The position numbers and the translations under genes were made by a program. The notes beneath the pieces are model-generated. The model made no database searches. It had not been told where the DNA came from and saw only the letters and a program-made list of their open reading frames with translations. From Arthrobacter sp. StoSoilB19 (GTDB lineage: Bacteria; Actinomycetota; Actinomycetes; Actinomycetales; Micrococcaceae): DNA of 64,000 nucleotides. Positions 17,245-24,814 of the stretch are shown in pieces (position 1 is the first letter of the stretch; every line of letters begins with the position of its first letter). The stretch spans positions 2,914,001 to 2,978,000 of the forward strand of contig NZ_AP024650.1 in assembly GCF_019977275.1 (NCBI RefSeq). Reading direction: 5' to 3'.

Positions 17245-18531
17245 TCAGCGGACCGGGTAGTCCCGCTCCGGCTCGCCGATGTACAGCTGGCGCGGACGGC
17301 CGATCTTGGTGTTGGGATCGCTGATCATTTCACGCCACTGGGCAATCCAGCCGGGCAGGCGGCCGATGGCGAACAGGACGGTGAACATTTTCTCGGGGAA
17401 GCCCATGGCCTTGTAGATCAGGCCGGTGTAGAAGTCCACGTTCGGGTAGAGCTTGCGCTGGATGAAGTAGTCGTCGCTAAGCGCCTTCTCTTCCAGCCGC
17501 ATGGCGATGTCCAGCAGTTCGTCGTTGCCGCCGAGCTTGCTGAGGATCTCGTGCGCCGTGGCCTTGACGATCTTGGCGCGCGGATCGTAGTTCTTGTACA
17601 CGCGGTGCCCGAAGCCCATGAGGCGGACGCCGTCTTCCTTGTTCTTGACCTTCTCCATGTAGTCCTCGGGCTTGAGGCCCTCGGCCTGGATCTGGCGGAG
17701 CATCTTGAGCACGGCCTCGTTGGCACCGCCGTGGGCCGGGCCGAAGAGGGCGTTGATACCCGCCGAAACGGACGCGAAGAGGTTGGCGTTGGAGGAGCCC
17801 ACCAGGCGCACGGTGGAAGTGGAACAGTTCTGCTCGTGGTCAGCGTGGAGGATGAGGAGCAGGTCCAGGGCCTTGACGATGACCGGGTCCAGCTCATACT
17901 GCTCGGCGGGCAGGCCGAAGCTGAGGCGCAGGAAGTTCTCCACCAGGTTCATCGAGTTGTCCGGGTACAGCATGGGCTGGCCGATGGACTTCTTGTGGGC
18001 ATAGGCGGCGATGACCGGCAGCTTGGCCATGAGCCGGATGGTGGAGACCTCCACCTGTTCGGCGTTGAACGGGTCCAGCGAGTCCTGGTAGAACGTGGAC
18101 AGCGCGGACACCGCCGAGGACAGCACCGGCATGGGGTGCGCGTCGCGGGGGAAGCCGCCGAAGAAGCCCTTGAGCTCCTCGTGCAGCAGGGTGTGGCGGC
18201 GGATCTTCTGGTCGAACTCGTCCAGCTCGGTGGGCGTGGGCAGGTTGCCGTAGATCAGCAGGTAGGACACCTCAAGGAAGCTGGAGTGCTGCGCCAGCTG
18301 CTCGATGGGGTATCCGCGGTAGCGCAGGATGCCCGCATCGCCATCGATGTAGGTGATTGCCGAGGTGGTTGCTGCGGTGTTCATGAAGCCGGGGTCGAAG
18401 GTCACGGCACCGGTCTGCTTCAGCAGCTTGGAGACGTCGTAACCCTCGTTCCCTTCAACAACCTGGATGCGCGGGAGCTTCAGCTCGCCACCTGCGTGGA
18501 GCAGGGTCGCAGCATTGTTGGTCTCAGTCAT
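17245..18531 (-). CDS. gltA: Citrate synthase (hexameric type II)
   Basis: 428 residues. The catalytic triad sits in LHADHEQNCSTSTVR, FGPAHGGANEAVLKML (His) and NVDFYTGLIYKAMGFP (Asp); GFGHRVYKNYDPRAK binds substrate. Length fits the type II enzyme. It condenses oxaloacetate and acetyl-CoA. Ribosome site GGGGACT precedes the ATG. A 237-bp upstream gap carries a CRP/GlxR-like site about 210 bases before the start, which fits carbon-dependent control as known for corynebacterial gltA. Confidence 0.95.
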   Translation of the reverse strand: MTETNNAATLLHAGGELKLPRIQVVEGNEGYDVSKLLKQTGAVTFDPGFMNTAATTSAITYIDGDAGILRYRGYPIEQLAQHSSFLEVSYLLIYGNLPTPTELDEFDQKIRRHTLLHEELKGFFGGFPRDAHPMPVLSSAVSALSTFYQDSLDPFNAEQVEVSTIRLMAKLPVIAAYAHKKSIGQPMLYPDNSMNLVENFLRLSFGLPAEQYELDPVIVKALDLLLILHADHEQNCSTSTVRLVGSSNANLFASVSAGINALFGPAHGGANEAVLKMLRQIQAEGLKPEDYMEKVKNKEDGVRLMGFGHRVYKNYDPRAKIVKATAHEILSKLGGNDELLDIAMRLEEKALSDDYFIQRKLYPNVDFYTGLIYKAMGFPEKMFTVLFAIGRLPGWIAQWREMISDPNTKIGRPRQLYIGEPERDYPVR

Positions 18532-18736
18532 GGAGTCCCCTTCATGAGGCTTCTGGGCCTCTGTCGAAAGCTTGATCCAACATCAGGTGAGCCGCGCACG
18601 AAGCCTGAGGAGACAGGTTCCAACACCCGGGCTGCCTTCTTGTAGAAAGCCACCATTGATAGTCACTTAAAAAGTACCGCCCCTTGGCGGGTGTCACTAA
18701 TCCGCAGCCGTCAAATGCACCCTAAAACGCGCCGGA

Positions 18737-18752
18737 TGTGGGGCGAGTCACA
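18737..18752. promoter_or_regulatory. CRP/GlxR-like operator upstream of gltA
   Basis: TGTGG-N6-TCACA, 9 of 10 informative positions of TGTGA-N6-TCACA. It lies in the gap between dapC and gltA, both on the minus strand. Confidence 0.45.
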
Positions 18753-18768
18753 CGATTATTACGTACCC

Positions 18769-19920
18769 TTAGGAGCCTGATCCGGCCAGGCGTGCCACGG
18801 CCGCATCGATCCGCTCGTCGGATCCGGTGAGGGCAACGCGGACATAGCCGTTGCCGGCGTCCCCGTAGAAGACGCCGGGTCCCACCACAATGCCGCGGTC
18901 AGCCAGGCGGGCCACCGTGTCCCACGTGTCCTCCCCCGCCGTCGACCAAAGGTACAGCCCGGCGTCGGAATCCTTGATCTCCAGGCCGAAGTCCAGCAGG
19001 GCGGGCACCAGCCGCTCCCGCCGGCCCCTGTACAGGTCCTTTTGGGCCTCGACGTGGGAGTCGTCCCCCAGGGCCACGCGCATGGCCTCCTGGACCGGGT
19101 AAGGGACAATCATGCCCGCGTGCTTGCGGCTGTTGACCAGGTTGGGCATCAGGTCCGGATCACCGGCCACGAATGCCGCGCGGTATCCGGCGACGTTGGA
19201 CTGCTTGCTCAGCGAGTACACGGCAAGCAGGCCCTGGTGGGAGCCGCCCGCCACCTGCGGGTCCAGGATGCTGGGAACGCGCCGGCCGCCGCGCTGGACG
19301 TCCCAGTCCCCCCATCCGAGTTCGGCATAGCATTCGTCCGAGGCCACCACGGCACCCAGTTCACGCGCCTGTTCCACAAGCGCCTTGAGGGATTCGATGC
19401 CCCGGACGCTTCCCGTGGGGTTCCCGGGGGAATTGACCCAGATGAGGCGGACGCGCGAGCGGGTGGCGTCATCGAGTTCGTCCAGGTTGTCCGTTGCCAC
19501 GGAGGTGACGCCTGCGAGGGTGGCGCCGATATCGTACGTCGGGTAGGCCACCTTGGGGCGTACGACGACGTCCCCCGGCTTGAGGCCCAGCAGCAGCGGA
19601 AGCCACGCAACGAGTTCCTTGGACCCCACCGTGGGCATGATGTTCCGGGGATCAAGGCCGGACACGCCGCGCCGGCGCTCGAACCAGCCCGCAATGGCTT
19701 CCCGGAGCGCCGGGGTGCCGTGCACCGTGGGATATCCCGGAGCATTCGCGGCCGCCTTCAGTGCATCCTGTATCAGCTGCGGCGTGGGATCGACAGGTGT
19801 CCCGATCGACAGGTTCACGGCTCCGCCGGGATGCTCCGAAGCCTTCGCCAGGTACGGCGCCATGGCCTCCCACGGGTAGTCGGGCAGATCCAGGCCAAAC
19901 GAATTCGTTGCTGCGGTCAC
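18769..19920 (-). CDS. dapC: Succinyldiaminopimelate transaminase
   Basis: 383 residues, fold-type I aminotransferase. The PLP lysine is in VYSLSKQSNVAGYRAAF, and VNSPGNPTGSVRG and SDECYAELGWGDW are standard motifs. The short actinobacterial DapC form is identified by context: fdxA lies directly upstream (14 bases) and dapD/dapE are in the same window, as in Rv1177/Rv1178 and Rv1201c/Rv1202. It makes N-succinyl-LL-DAP from the keto precursor using glutamate. Confidence 0.9.
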   Translation of the reverse strand: MTAATNSFGLDLPDYPWEAMAPYLAKASEHPGGAVNLSIGTPVDPTPQLIQDALKAAANAPGYPTVHGTPALREAIAGWFERRRGVSGLDPRNIMPTVGSKELVAWLPLLLGLKPGDVVVRPKVAYPTYDIGATLAGVTSVATDNLDELDDATRSRVRLIWVNSPGNPTGSVRGIESLKALVEQARELGAVVASDECYAELGWGDWDVQRGGRRVPSILDPQVAGGSHQGLLAVYSLSKQSNVAGYRAAFVAGDPDLMPNLVNSRKHAGMIVPYPVQEAMRVALGDDSHVEAQKDLYRGRRERLVPALLDFGLEIKDSDAGLYLWSTAGEDTWDTVARLADRGIVVGPGVFYGDAGNGYVRVALTGSDERIDAAVARLAGSGS

Positions 19921-19934
19921 GGCTTGCGTCCGAG

Positions 19935-20261
19935 TCAGTGGTCTTGGTTCTGCGGCGGCAGGGCGGCGATCATGGGGTGGTCCTTGCCCGTGTTGCCGAC
20001 CTTGGCCGCGCCACCCGGGGACCCGAGGTCATCGAAGAACTCAACATTGGCCTTGTAGTAGTCGGCCCATTCCTCGGGGGTGTCATCCTCGTAGTAGATG
20101 GCCTCCACCGGGCACACCGGTTCACAGGCGCCGCAGTCAACGCATTCGTCCGGATGGATGTACAGCGAACGCTCGCCCTCATAGATGCAGTCGACCGGGC
20201 ATTCCTCAATACATGCCTTGTCCTTAACATCCACACACGGCTGCGCGATTACGTACGTCAC
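19935..20261 (-). CDS. fdxA: 7Fe ferredoxin (3Fe-4S/4Fe-4S)
   Basis: 108 residues, GTG start behind AGGGAC. The N-terminal motif C-x7-C-x3-CPVDCIYEG and the second motif CVDCGACEPVCPVEAIYYED supply the cluster ligands of an FdxA/FdxC ferredoxin. The C-terminal 50 residues are the usual acidic extension. It carries electrons in the cytoplasm. It precedes dapC by 14 bases, an old actinobacterial pairing with no clear metabolic reason. A GATAAT box lies at 20346-20351 on the minus strand. Confidence 0.94.
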   Translation of the reverse strand: MTYVIAQPCVDVKDKACIEECPVDCIYEGERSLYIHPDECVDCGACEPVCPVEAIYYEDDTPEEWADYYKANVEFFDDLGSPGGAAKVGNTGKDHPMIAALPPQNQDH

Positions 20262-20386
20262 GTCCCTGGCCTCTCCACGTTGGGTTCCGGCTTCCCGCCG
20301 GCTCTTGCATCCGGCAGCACGGCCGGACTGTTGACATCTGAGCCTATTATCCCCCAGCCCGTTCCCGCGAACCTAGCCGGCGCACC

Positions 20387-20392
20387 TAGTAT
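20387..20392 (+). promoter_or_regulatory. Leaderless -10 box of the small SH3-like gene
   Basis: TAGTAT, 6 bases before GTG at 20399, with no ribosome site. This supports translation of the 79-residue gene. Confidence 0.6.
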
Positions 20393-20398
20393 GAACTG

Positions 20399-20638
20399 GT
20401 GAGTCAGCCACTACCCGCACCCGCCCGCTTCCTTGCCTCGGCTGCGCCCGGCATCCGCGTGGTGGTGCGTTACCGGATCGAAGGAGGCCTCACGGACGCC
20501 CTGGGTCACCTGCTGGCCTGCGACGCCGGTTCCTGCACCGTCCGCACCCGGCAAGCCGACGTCGTTATTCCCCTTGGGCAGGTGGTGGCCGCCAAGGAGG
20601 TCCCGCCTGCTCCCCCGCGCCGCCCGGCCGTGCGCTGA
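20399..20638 (+). CDS. Stand-alone SH3-like domain protein (Rv0428c N-domain type)
   Basis: 79 residues, GTG start. The core GIRVVVRYRIEGGLTDALGH then LLACDAGSCTVRTRQADVVI resembles the small beta domain that precedes the GNAT domain in Rv0428c-like acetyltransferases. Here the gene stops after this domain, and what follows (20639-20687) is not a GNAT domain. It is either a free-standing module or a truncated acetyltransferase. The clean leaderless start and intact stop favour a working small gene. Function unknown. Confidence 0.6.
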   Translation: MSQPLPAPARFLASAAPGIRVVVRYRIEGGLTDALGHLLACDAGSCTVRTRQADVVIPLGQVVAAKEVPPAPPRRPAVR

Positions 20639-20687
20639 CTGCCGCTCCCGGTGCGCCCGGACTGCTCCTGCGCGCTGATCCCGGGCT

Positions 20688-21497
20688 TCATCGCGCCGTC
20701 CCGTACATGGCAAGTGCCTTGCGGACGATTCCAACGAACTCCGCGGGGTCGCGGACCAGCATCTCGAACGTCACCCGGAGAGTTGGGACACCCCTGATGA
20801 CGGTGACATTCCAACGCCGCCTGTCTTCCCGATAGGCCTCCCGGCTGCTGTGATGGGCATAGCCGTCCGCCTCAATGCCCAGCAGACCATCAACAAGGAG
20901 ATCCAGGTGGCCCATGCCAGGAATGTGCACCTGCAACTCGACTGTAAGCCCCGCTTCTTCAAGCAGATACCGGGCGATGGTTTCGATGATGGAGCCGGAC
21001 TGGGGTCGGATTCTGCCAACCAGGTTCAGCAGGGCCTTTTCACGGGCGGCCGGAAACCGCGCCCGCAGCTCCGCGAGTTGGATTTGGCCTTTCTTGACGG
21101 CGGACTCCGCGATAGTCAGTCCCTCAAGAGGGGGCAGACAGCGGAGAGACTGGCAGACGACGTCCAGAGGAGTCAACGGAAGGTCGCTGCGGTGCACCAC
21201 ACAGCCGGCTGTTGGCCTGCCATGGCGGGCGGCAAGATGCGGCCTATCCGGAGCCTTGATCACCCATAACCCGGAAGCCACTGCGGCCGTGGCGCAACCA
21301 GGTGCGGCGTGATGGCGTGCCGCATGGACAAGCACGGGGTCAGCATCCGGAAGGGCGAATACGCCGCGGGCGATCCTTTGGGCGGACCCGTCTGATAGTC
21401 CGGCTTCCAGGCATCGGCGGGAGACGCCGGCCAGTAACAGTGTTCGGGTGCCCGCAACGCCGCCCAAGGCAGCCAGCGCTTCAGAAATAGTGTGCAT
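20688..21497 (-). CDS. AbiEi-like/DUF559 protein, putative Vsr-fold endonuclease
   Basis: 269 residues. The N-terminal third looks like the winged-helix AbiEi-type domain common in actinobacteria (ALGGVAGTRTLLLAGVSRR, then RIARGVFALPDAD). The C-terminal third is DUF559-like: GMGHLDLLVDGLLGIEADGY, AHHSSREAYREDRRRWN, with Asp of HLDLL, Glu of IEADG and a His as candidate active-site residues of a PD-(D/E)XK/Vsr fold. Many copies occur in Micrococcaceae genomes and none I know is characterised. No partner toxin gene is adjacent. It stands alone on the minus strand. Confidence 0.7.
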   Translation of the reverse strand: MHTISEALAALGGVAGTRTLLLAGVSRRCLEAGLSDGSAQRIARGVFALPDADPVLVHAARHHAAPGCATAAVASGLWVIKAPDRPHLAARHGRPTAGCVVHRSDLPLTPLDVVCQSLRCLPPLEGLTIAESAVKKGQIQLAELRARFPAAREKALLNLVGRIRPQSGSIIETIARYLLEEAGLTVELQVHIPGMGHLDLLVDGLLGIEADGYAHHSSREAYREDRRRWNVTVIRGVPTLRVTFEMLVRDPAEFVGIVRKALAMYGTAR

Positions 21498-21641
21498 GTC
21501 TGAAGCCTGCGCCTCGCGGGGAGCATCCGCAGGTGGTGGAAACGGCTATGTGGAGAACGGACCCTGGCGCCGAAGTAGGCGCCCAGTGCGCCCACGCCGT
21601 CCCTGCGCATCGAGGCCTGGGTTGGCCGCGCCGCCCGGCTT

Positions 21642-21686
21642 AACGCAGAATGCCACCGGTGCAATACCGGTGGCATTCTTTGCGTT
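21642..21686 (-). terminator. Terminator of typA
   Basis: 14-bp core stem AGAATGCCACCGGT with a 5-base loop, extended by AACGC/GCGTT after a small bulge. It begins 10 bases beyond the typA stop. Confidence 0.85.
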
Positions 21687-21695
21687 CAGGCGTTG

Positions 21696-23624
21696 CTATG
21701 CCTTGGCGCGGGCGCGGTTGGCCTTGGCGCGCTCGTTGGTGTCCAGGATGACCTTGCGGATGCGGATGGCTTCCGGGGTCACCTCGACGCACTCGTCCTC
21801 GCGGGCGAATTCCAGCGATTCCTCGAGGGTGAACTCGCGCGGCGGGGTCAGGTTCTCGAAGGTGTCGGAGGAAGCGGCACGCATGTTGGTGAGCTTCTTT
21901 TCCTTGGTGATGTTGACGTCCATGTCGTCGGCGCGGGAGTTCTCGCCCACGATCATGCCCTCGTACACCTCGGAGGTGGGCTTCACGAAGAAGGAGCCGC
22001 GTTCCTGCAGGTTGATCATGGCGAACGGGGTCACAACACCGGCGCGGTCAGCAACCATGGAGCCGTTGGTGCGGTACTCGATGGGGCCGGCCCAGGGCTC
22101 GTAGCCTTCGGAGATGGACGCTGCGATGCCGGCGCCGCGGGTGTCGGTGAGGAACCGGGTGCGGAAGCCGATCAGGCCGCGGGCGGGAACGATGAACTCC
22201 ATGCGGCACCAGCCGGTGCCGTGGTTGGCCATGTTGGTCATGCGGCCCTTGCGGGCAGCCATCAGCTGCGTGACGGCGCCCAGGTATTCCTCGGGCACGT
22301 CGATGGTCATGTGCTCCATCGGCTCGTGGATCTTGCCGTCAACGGTCTTGGTGACAACCTGCGGCTTGCCAACGGTCAGTTCGAAGCCTTCACGGCGCAT
22401 CTGCTCAACCAGGATGGCCAGCGCCAGCTCGCCACGGCCCTGGACTTCCCAGGCATCCGGACGCTCGGTGGGGAGCACCTTGATGGAGACGTTACCGATC
22501 AGTTCCTTGTCCAGGCGGTCCTTGACCTGGCGGGCGGTGACCTTGGCGCCCTTGACCTTGCCGGCCAGCGGCGAGGTGTTGATACCGATGGTCATGGAGA
22601 TCGCGGGATCGTCCACGGTGATCAGCGGCAGCGGCTGCGGGTTCTCGGCGTCGGTCAGGGTCTCACCGATGGTGATTTCCTCGATGCCGGCGACGGCGAC
22701 GATTTCGCCCGGTCCGGCGGATTCCGCCGGAACGCGGTCCAGCGCCTTGGTGGCCAGGAGTTCGGTGATCTTGACGTTCTTGAGTTCACCGTTGGCGCGG
22801 GCCCAGGCAACTGTCTGGCCCTTGCGCAGGGTGCCGTTGTAGATGCGCAGCAGCGCCAGGCGGCCCAGGAACGGGGAAGCGTCCAGGTTGGTGACGTGCG
22901 CCTGCAGGACACCTTCGGGGTTGTAGGTGGGAGCCGGGATGTGTTCGATGATGGTCTTGAAAAGCGGCTCAAGGTCCTCGTTGTCCGGGGCGGCACCGTT
23001 GGCGGGCTGCTCCAGCGATGCGCGGCCAACCTTGGCGGCGGCGTAGACAACGGGAACTTCCAGGACCTTGTCCAGGTCCAGGTCCGGCACCTCGTCGGCA
23101 AGGTCGGAGGCCAGGCCCAGGAGCAGGTCCATGGACTCGTGGACCACTTCGTCGATGCGGGCATCGGGGCGGTCGGTCTTGTTGACCAGCAGGATCACGG
23201 GAAGGTGCGCGGCAAGGGCCTTGCGCAGCACGAAGCGGGTCTGGGGCAGCGGGCCCTCAGAGGCGTCAACGAGGAGGACGACGCCGTCCACCATGGACAG
23301 GCCGCGCTCCACCTCGCCGCCGAAGTCGGCGTGGCCGGGGGTGTCGATGACGTTGATGGTGATGGTCTCGCCGTTGGAAGACGGACCGTTGTAGGCCACC
23401 GTAGTGTTCTTGGCCAGGATGGTGATGCCCTTTTCGCGCTCCAGGTCACCGGAGTCCATCACCCGGTCCTCGAGGTGGTTGTGCTCGGCAAAGGAGTTGG
23501 TCTGCTTGAGCATGGCGTCGACCAGGGTGGTCTTGCCGTGGTCAACGTGGGCCACAATCGCGACGTTGCGCAGGTCACTGCGCGATGCAGTGGCTACCGC
23601 GGTGTTGGTGGTGGTTTCAGACAT
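21696..23624 (-). CDS. typA: Ribosome-associated GTPase TypA/BipA
   Basis: 642 residues. G1 AHVDHGKTTL, switch II DTPGHADFGGEVERGL, G4 NKTDRP and a C-terminal EF-G domain III/V region with the TypA-specific end. An antisense frame of similar length is a GC-skew shadow. TypA binds the ribosome under stress and aids 50S assembly. Flanked by a terminator and by a gap of 268 bp shared with the divergent SGNH gene. Confidence 0.95.
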   Translation of the reverse strand: MSETTTNTAVATASRSDLRNVAIVAHVDHGKTTLVDAMLKQTNSFAEHNHLEDRVMDSGDLEREKGITILAKNTTVAYNGPSSNGETITINVIDTPGHADFGGEVERGLSMVDGVVLLVDASEGPLPQTRFVLRKALAAHLPVILLVNKTDRPDARIDEVVHESMDLLLGLASDLADEVPDLDLDKVLEVPVVYAAAKVGRASLEQPANGAAPDNEDLEPLFKTIIEHIPAPTYNPEGVLQAHVTNLDASPFLGRLALLRIYNGTLRKGQTVAWARANGELKNVKITELLATKALDRVPAESAGPGEIVAVAGIEEITIGETLTDAENPQPLPLITVDDPAISMTIGINTSPLAGKVKGAKVTARQVKDRLDKELIGNVSIKVLPTERPDAWEVQGRGELALAILVEQMRREGFELTVGKPQVVTKTVDGKIHEPMEHMTIDVPEEYLGAVTQLMAARKGRMTNMANHGTGWCRMEFIVPARGLIGFRTRFLTDTRGAGIAASISEGYEPWAGPIEYRTNGSMVADRAGVVTPFAMINLQERGSFFVKPTSEVYEGMIVGENSRADDMDVNITKEKKLTNMRAASSDTFENLTPPREFTLEESLEFAREDECVEVTPEAIRIRKVILDTNERAKANRARAKA

Positions 23625-23810
23625 GCGTAATGGCTCGATTCAGTGGAGTCAGCTGTTGTATCGCGACATTTCCAACTGGAACGCACGACGGACAAGGCCC
23701 TTGGCACAGGGCGCCTTCCTCTATTCTAGCCGCCCAGCCATTTGTTGGCCTAAATTCCGGCAGATTTGCCGGGGCCGGGAATGCCGCGATCAGGCCCAAC
23801 CGATCCGGCA

Positions 23811-23826
23811 TGTGACTAAGTTCACT
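23811..23826. promoter_or_regulatory. CRP/GlxR-like operator upstream of the SGNH gene
   Basis: TGTGA-CTAAGT-TCACT, 9 of 10 informative positions of TGTGA-N6-TCACA. It lies 66 bases before the SGNH start and 187 before typA. Confidence 0.5.
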
Positions 23827-23892
23827 CCCACTTCCGCGTACGTGGCATGATGACTGTGACACAGCCCACTTCCGAGACCGCCGGAGCCAACG

Positions 23893-24756
23893 ATGCCCCC
23901 AGCCAAGGCCAGCACACCGCGGGGTGCCGCCCGGGCTGCCGCCGCCGCTGTGTCCGGCCTGGTCGCAGTATCGGCAGTGCTCGGACTCGCCGGCTGTGCA
24001 CTGTCCGGGGACTCTCCCCAGGGCGGCCTGGCACGGGCGGCAACCGGGCAGCCGGCGGACGGACAGGCGGCCGCGGGGCAAGCCGGCGGCGCAGGAGCGA
24101 AACCGGCCGTGGTGGCCACGTCCCGGATCCGCAATCCCGGAAACGGACGGCTCGAGGCGGTGGTTCCGGACATCAGCAGGACCGTGCTGCTGATTGGCGA
24201 TTCACAGTCGGAACCCGCGGATGGCTGGCCGCGCCTGGGCCTCGCCGCTGCCGGCTACAACGTCTACTTCTGCGGCCGCGGCGGCACAGGCTTCGTGGCG
24301 GCGAACGGCTCCACGGGCAGTTACATCGATGCCCTGCAGCGCGGGGACTGGCTGCTTCCCGCCGGAACGCCGGCACTGATCGTGATTGAGGGTGGCGGGA
24401 ACGACGCCGCCGGGGGCGCCGGCAACGCGCAGATCGCGGGAAACGCCCAGCGGTTGCTTGCCGAACTGCGGACCCGCTATCCCGGCACGAGGATTGCCAT
24501 GATAGGCACCCTGGCGCGGGGAGCAAACGACGGCGGTGGGCGCCGCAGCGAGGTGGACGCTCTGCTGGGTGCCGTGGCAGCAGCCAACGGACTTCCCTTT
24601 GTTTCCGTGGGCGACTGGCTCACCCGGTACGGACTGGCGAAAGACCTGGCGGATGCCGTCCACATGAACGCCGAAGGCCGTGTGGCGCTCGGTGGGATTC
24701 TTGAGCACAGGCTGCGCGAACTGGGACTGGACCAGAAACCGGCAGTGGAGCAGTGA
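23893..24756 (+). CDS. SGNH/GDSL-type hydrolase lipoprotein
   Basis: 287 residues. A lipobox LAGC (Cys about residue 35) follows an Ala-rich helix; a 40-residue Gly/Ala/Gln linker precedes the enzyme domain. SGNH blocks: LIGDSQS (Ser nucleophile), the Gly of CGRGGTGFVA, EGGGND (Asn) and DAVHMNAEG (Asp/His). It is thus an extracytoplasmic, membrane-tethered esterase or acyl hydrolase; the substrate is unknown. It sits between typA and the opp block and ends at its own terminator. Confidence 0.85.
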   Translation: MPPAKASTPRGAARAAAAAVSGLVAVSAVLGLAGCALSGDSPQGGLARAATGQPADGQAAAGQAGGAGAKPAVVATSRIRNPGNGRLEAVVPDISRTVLLIGDSQSEPADGWPRLGLAAAGYNVYFCGRGGTGFVAANGSTGSYIDALQRGDWLLPAGTPALIVIEGGGNDAAGGAGNAQIAGNAQRLLAELRTRYPGTRIAMIGTLARGANDGGGRRSEVDALLGAVAAANGLPFVSVGDWLTRYGLAKDLADAVHMNAEGRVALGGILEHRLRELGLDQKPAVEQ

Positions 24757-24760
24757 AACA

Positions 24761-24794
24761 GCTTGAGCCGGGACCCGAAGATCCCGGCTCAAGC
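24761..24794. terminator. Bidirectional terminator (SGNH / opp operon)
   Basis: 13-bp perfect stem GCTTGAGCCGGGA with an 8-base loop between convergent transcripts. Confidence 0.85.
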
Positions 24795-24814
24795 CGTTCA
24801 GCGAAAACGTTCCG

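Noticed and set aside
18532..18736. Riboswitch in the long leader before gltA
   Set aside because: No known aptamer core was recognised; the region is simply long and less GC-rich.
21693..23630. A 645-residue open frame antisense to typA
   Set aside because: It mirrors the typA codons. In GC-rich genes the third-position bias keeps the antisense frame open; the product is low-complexity and typA is unmistakable.
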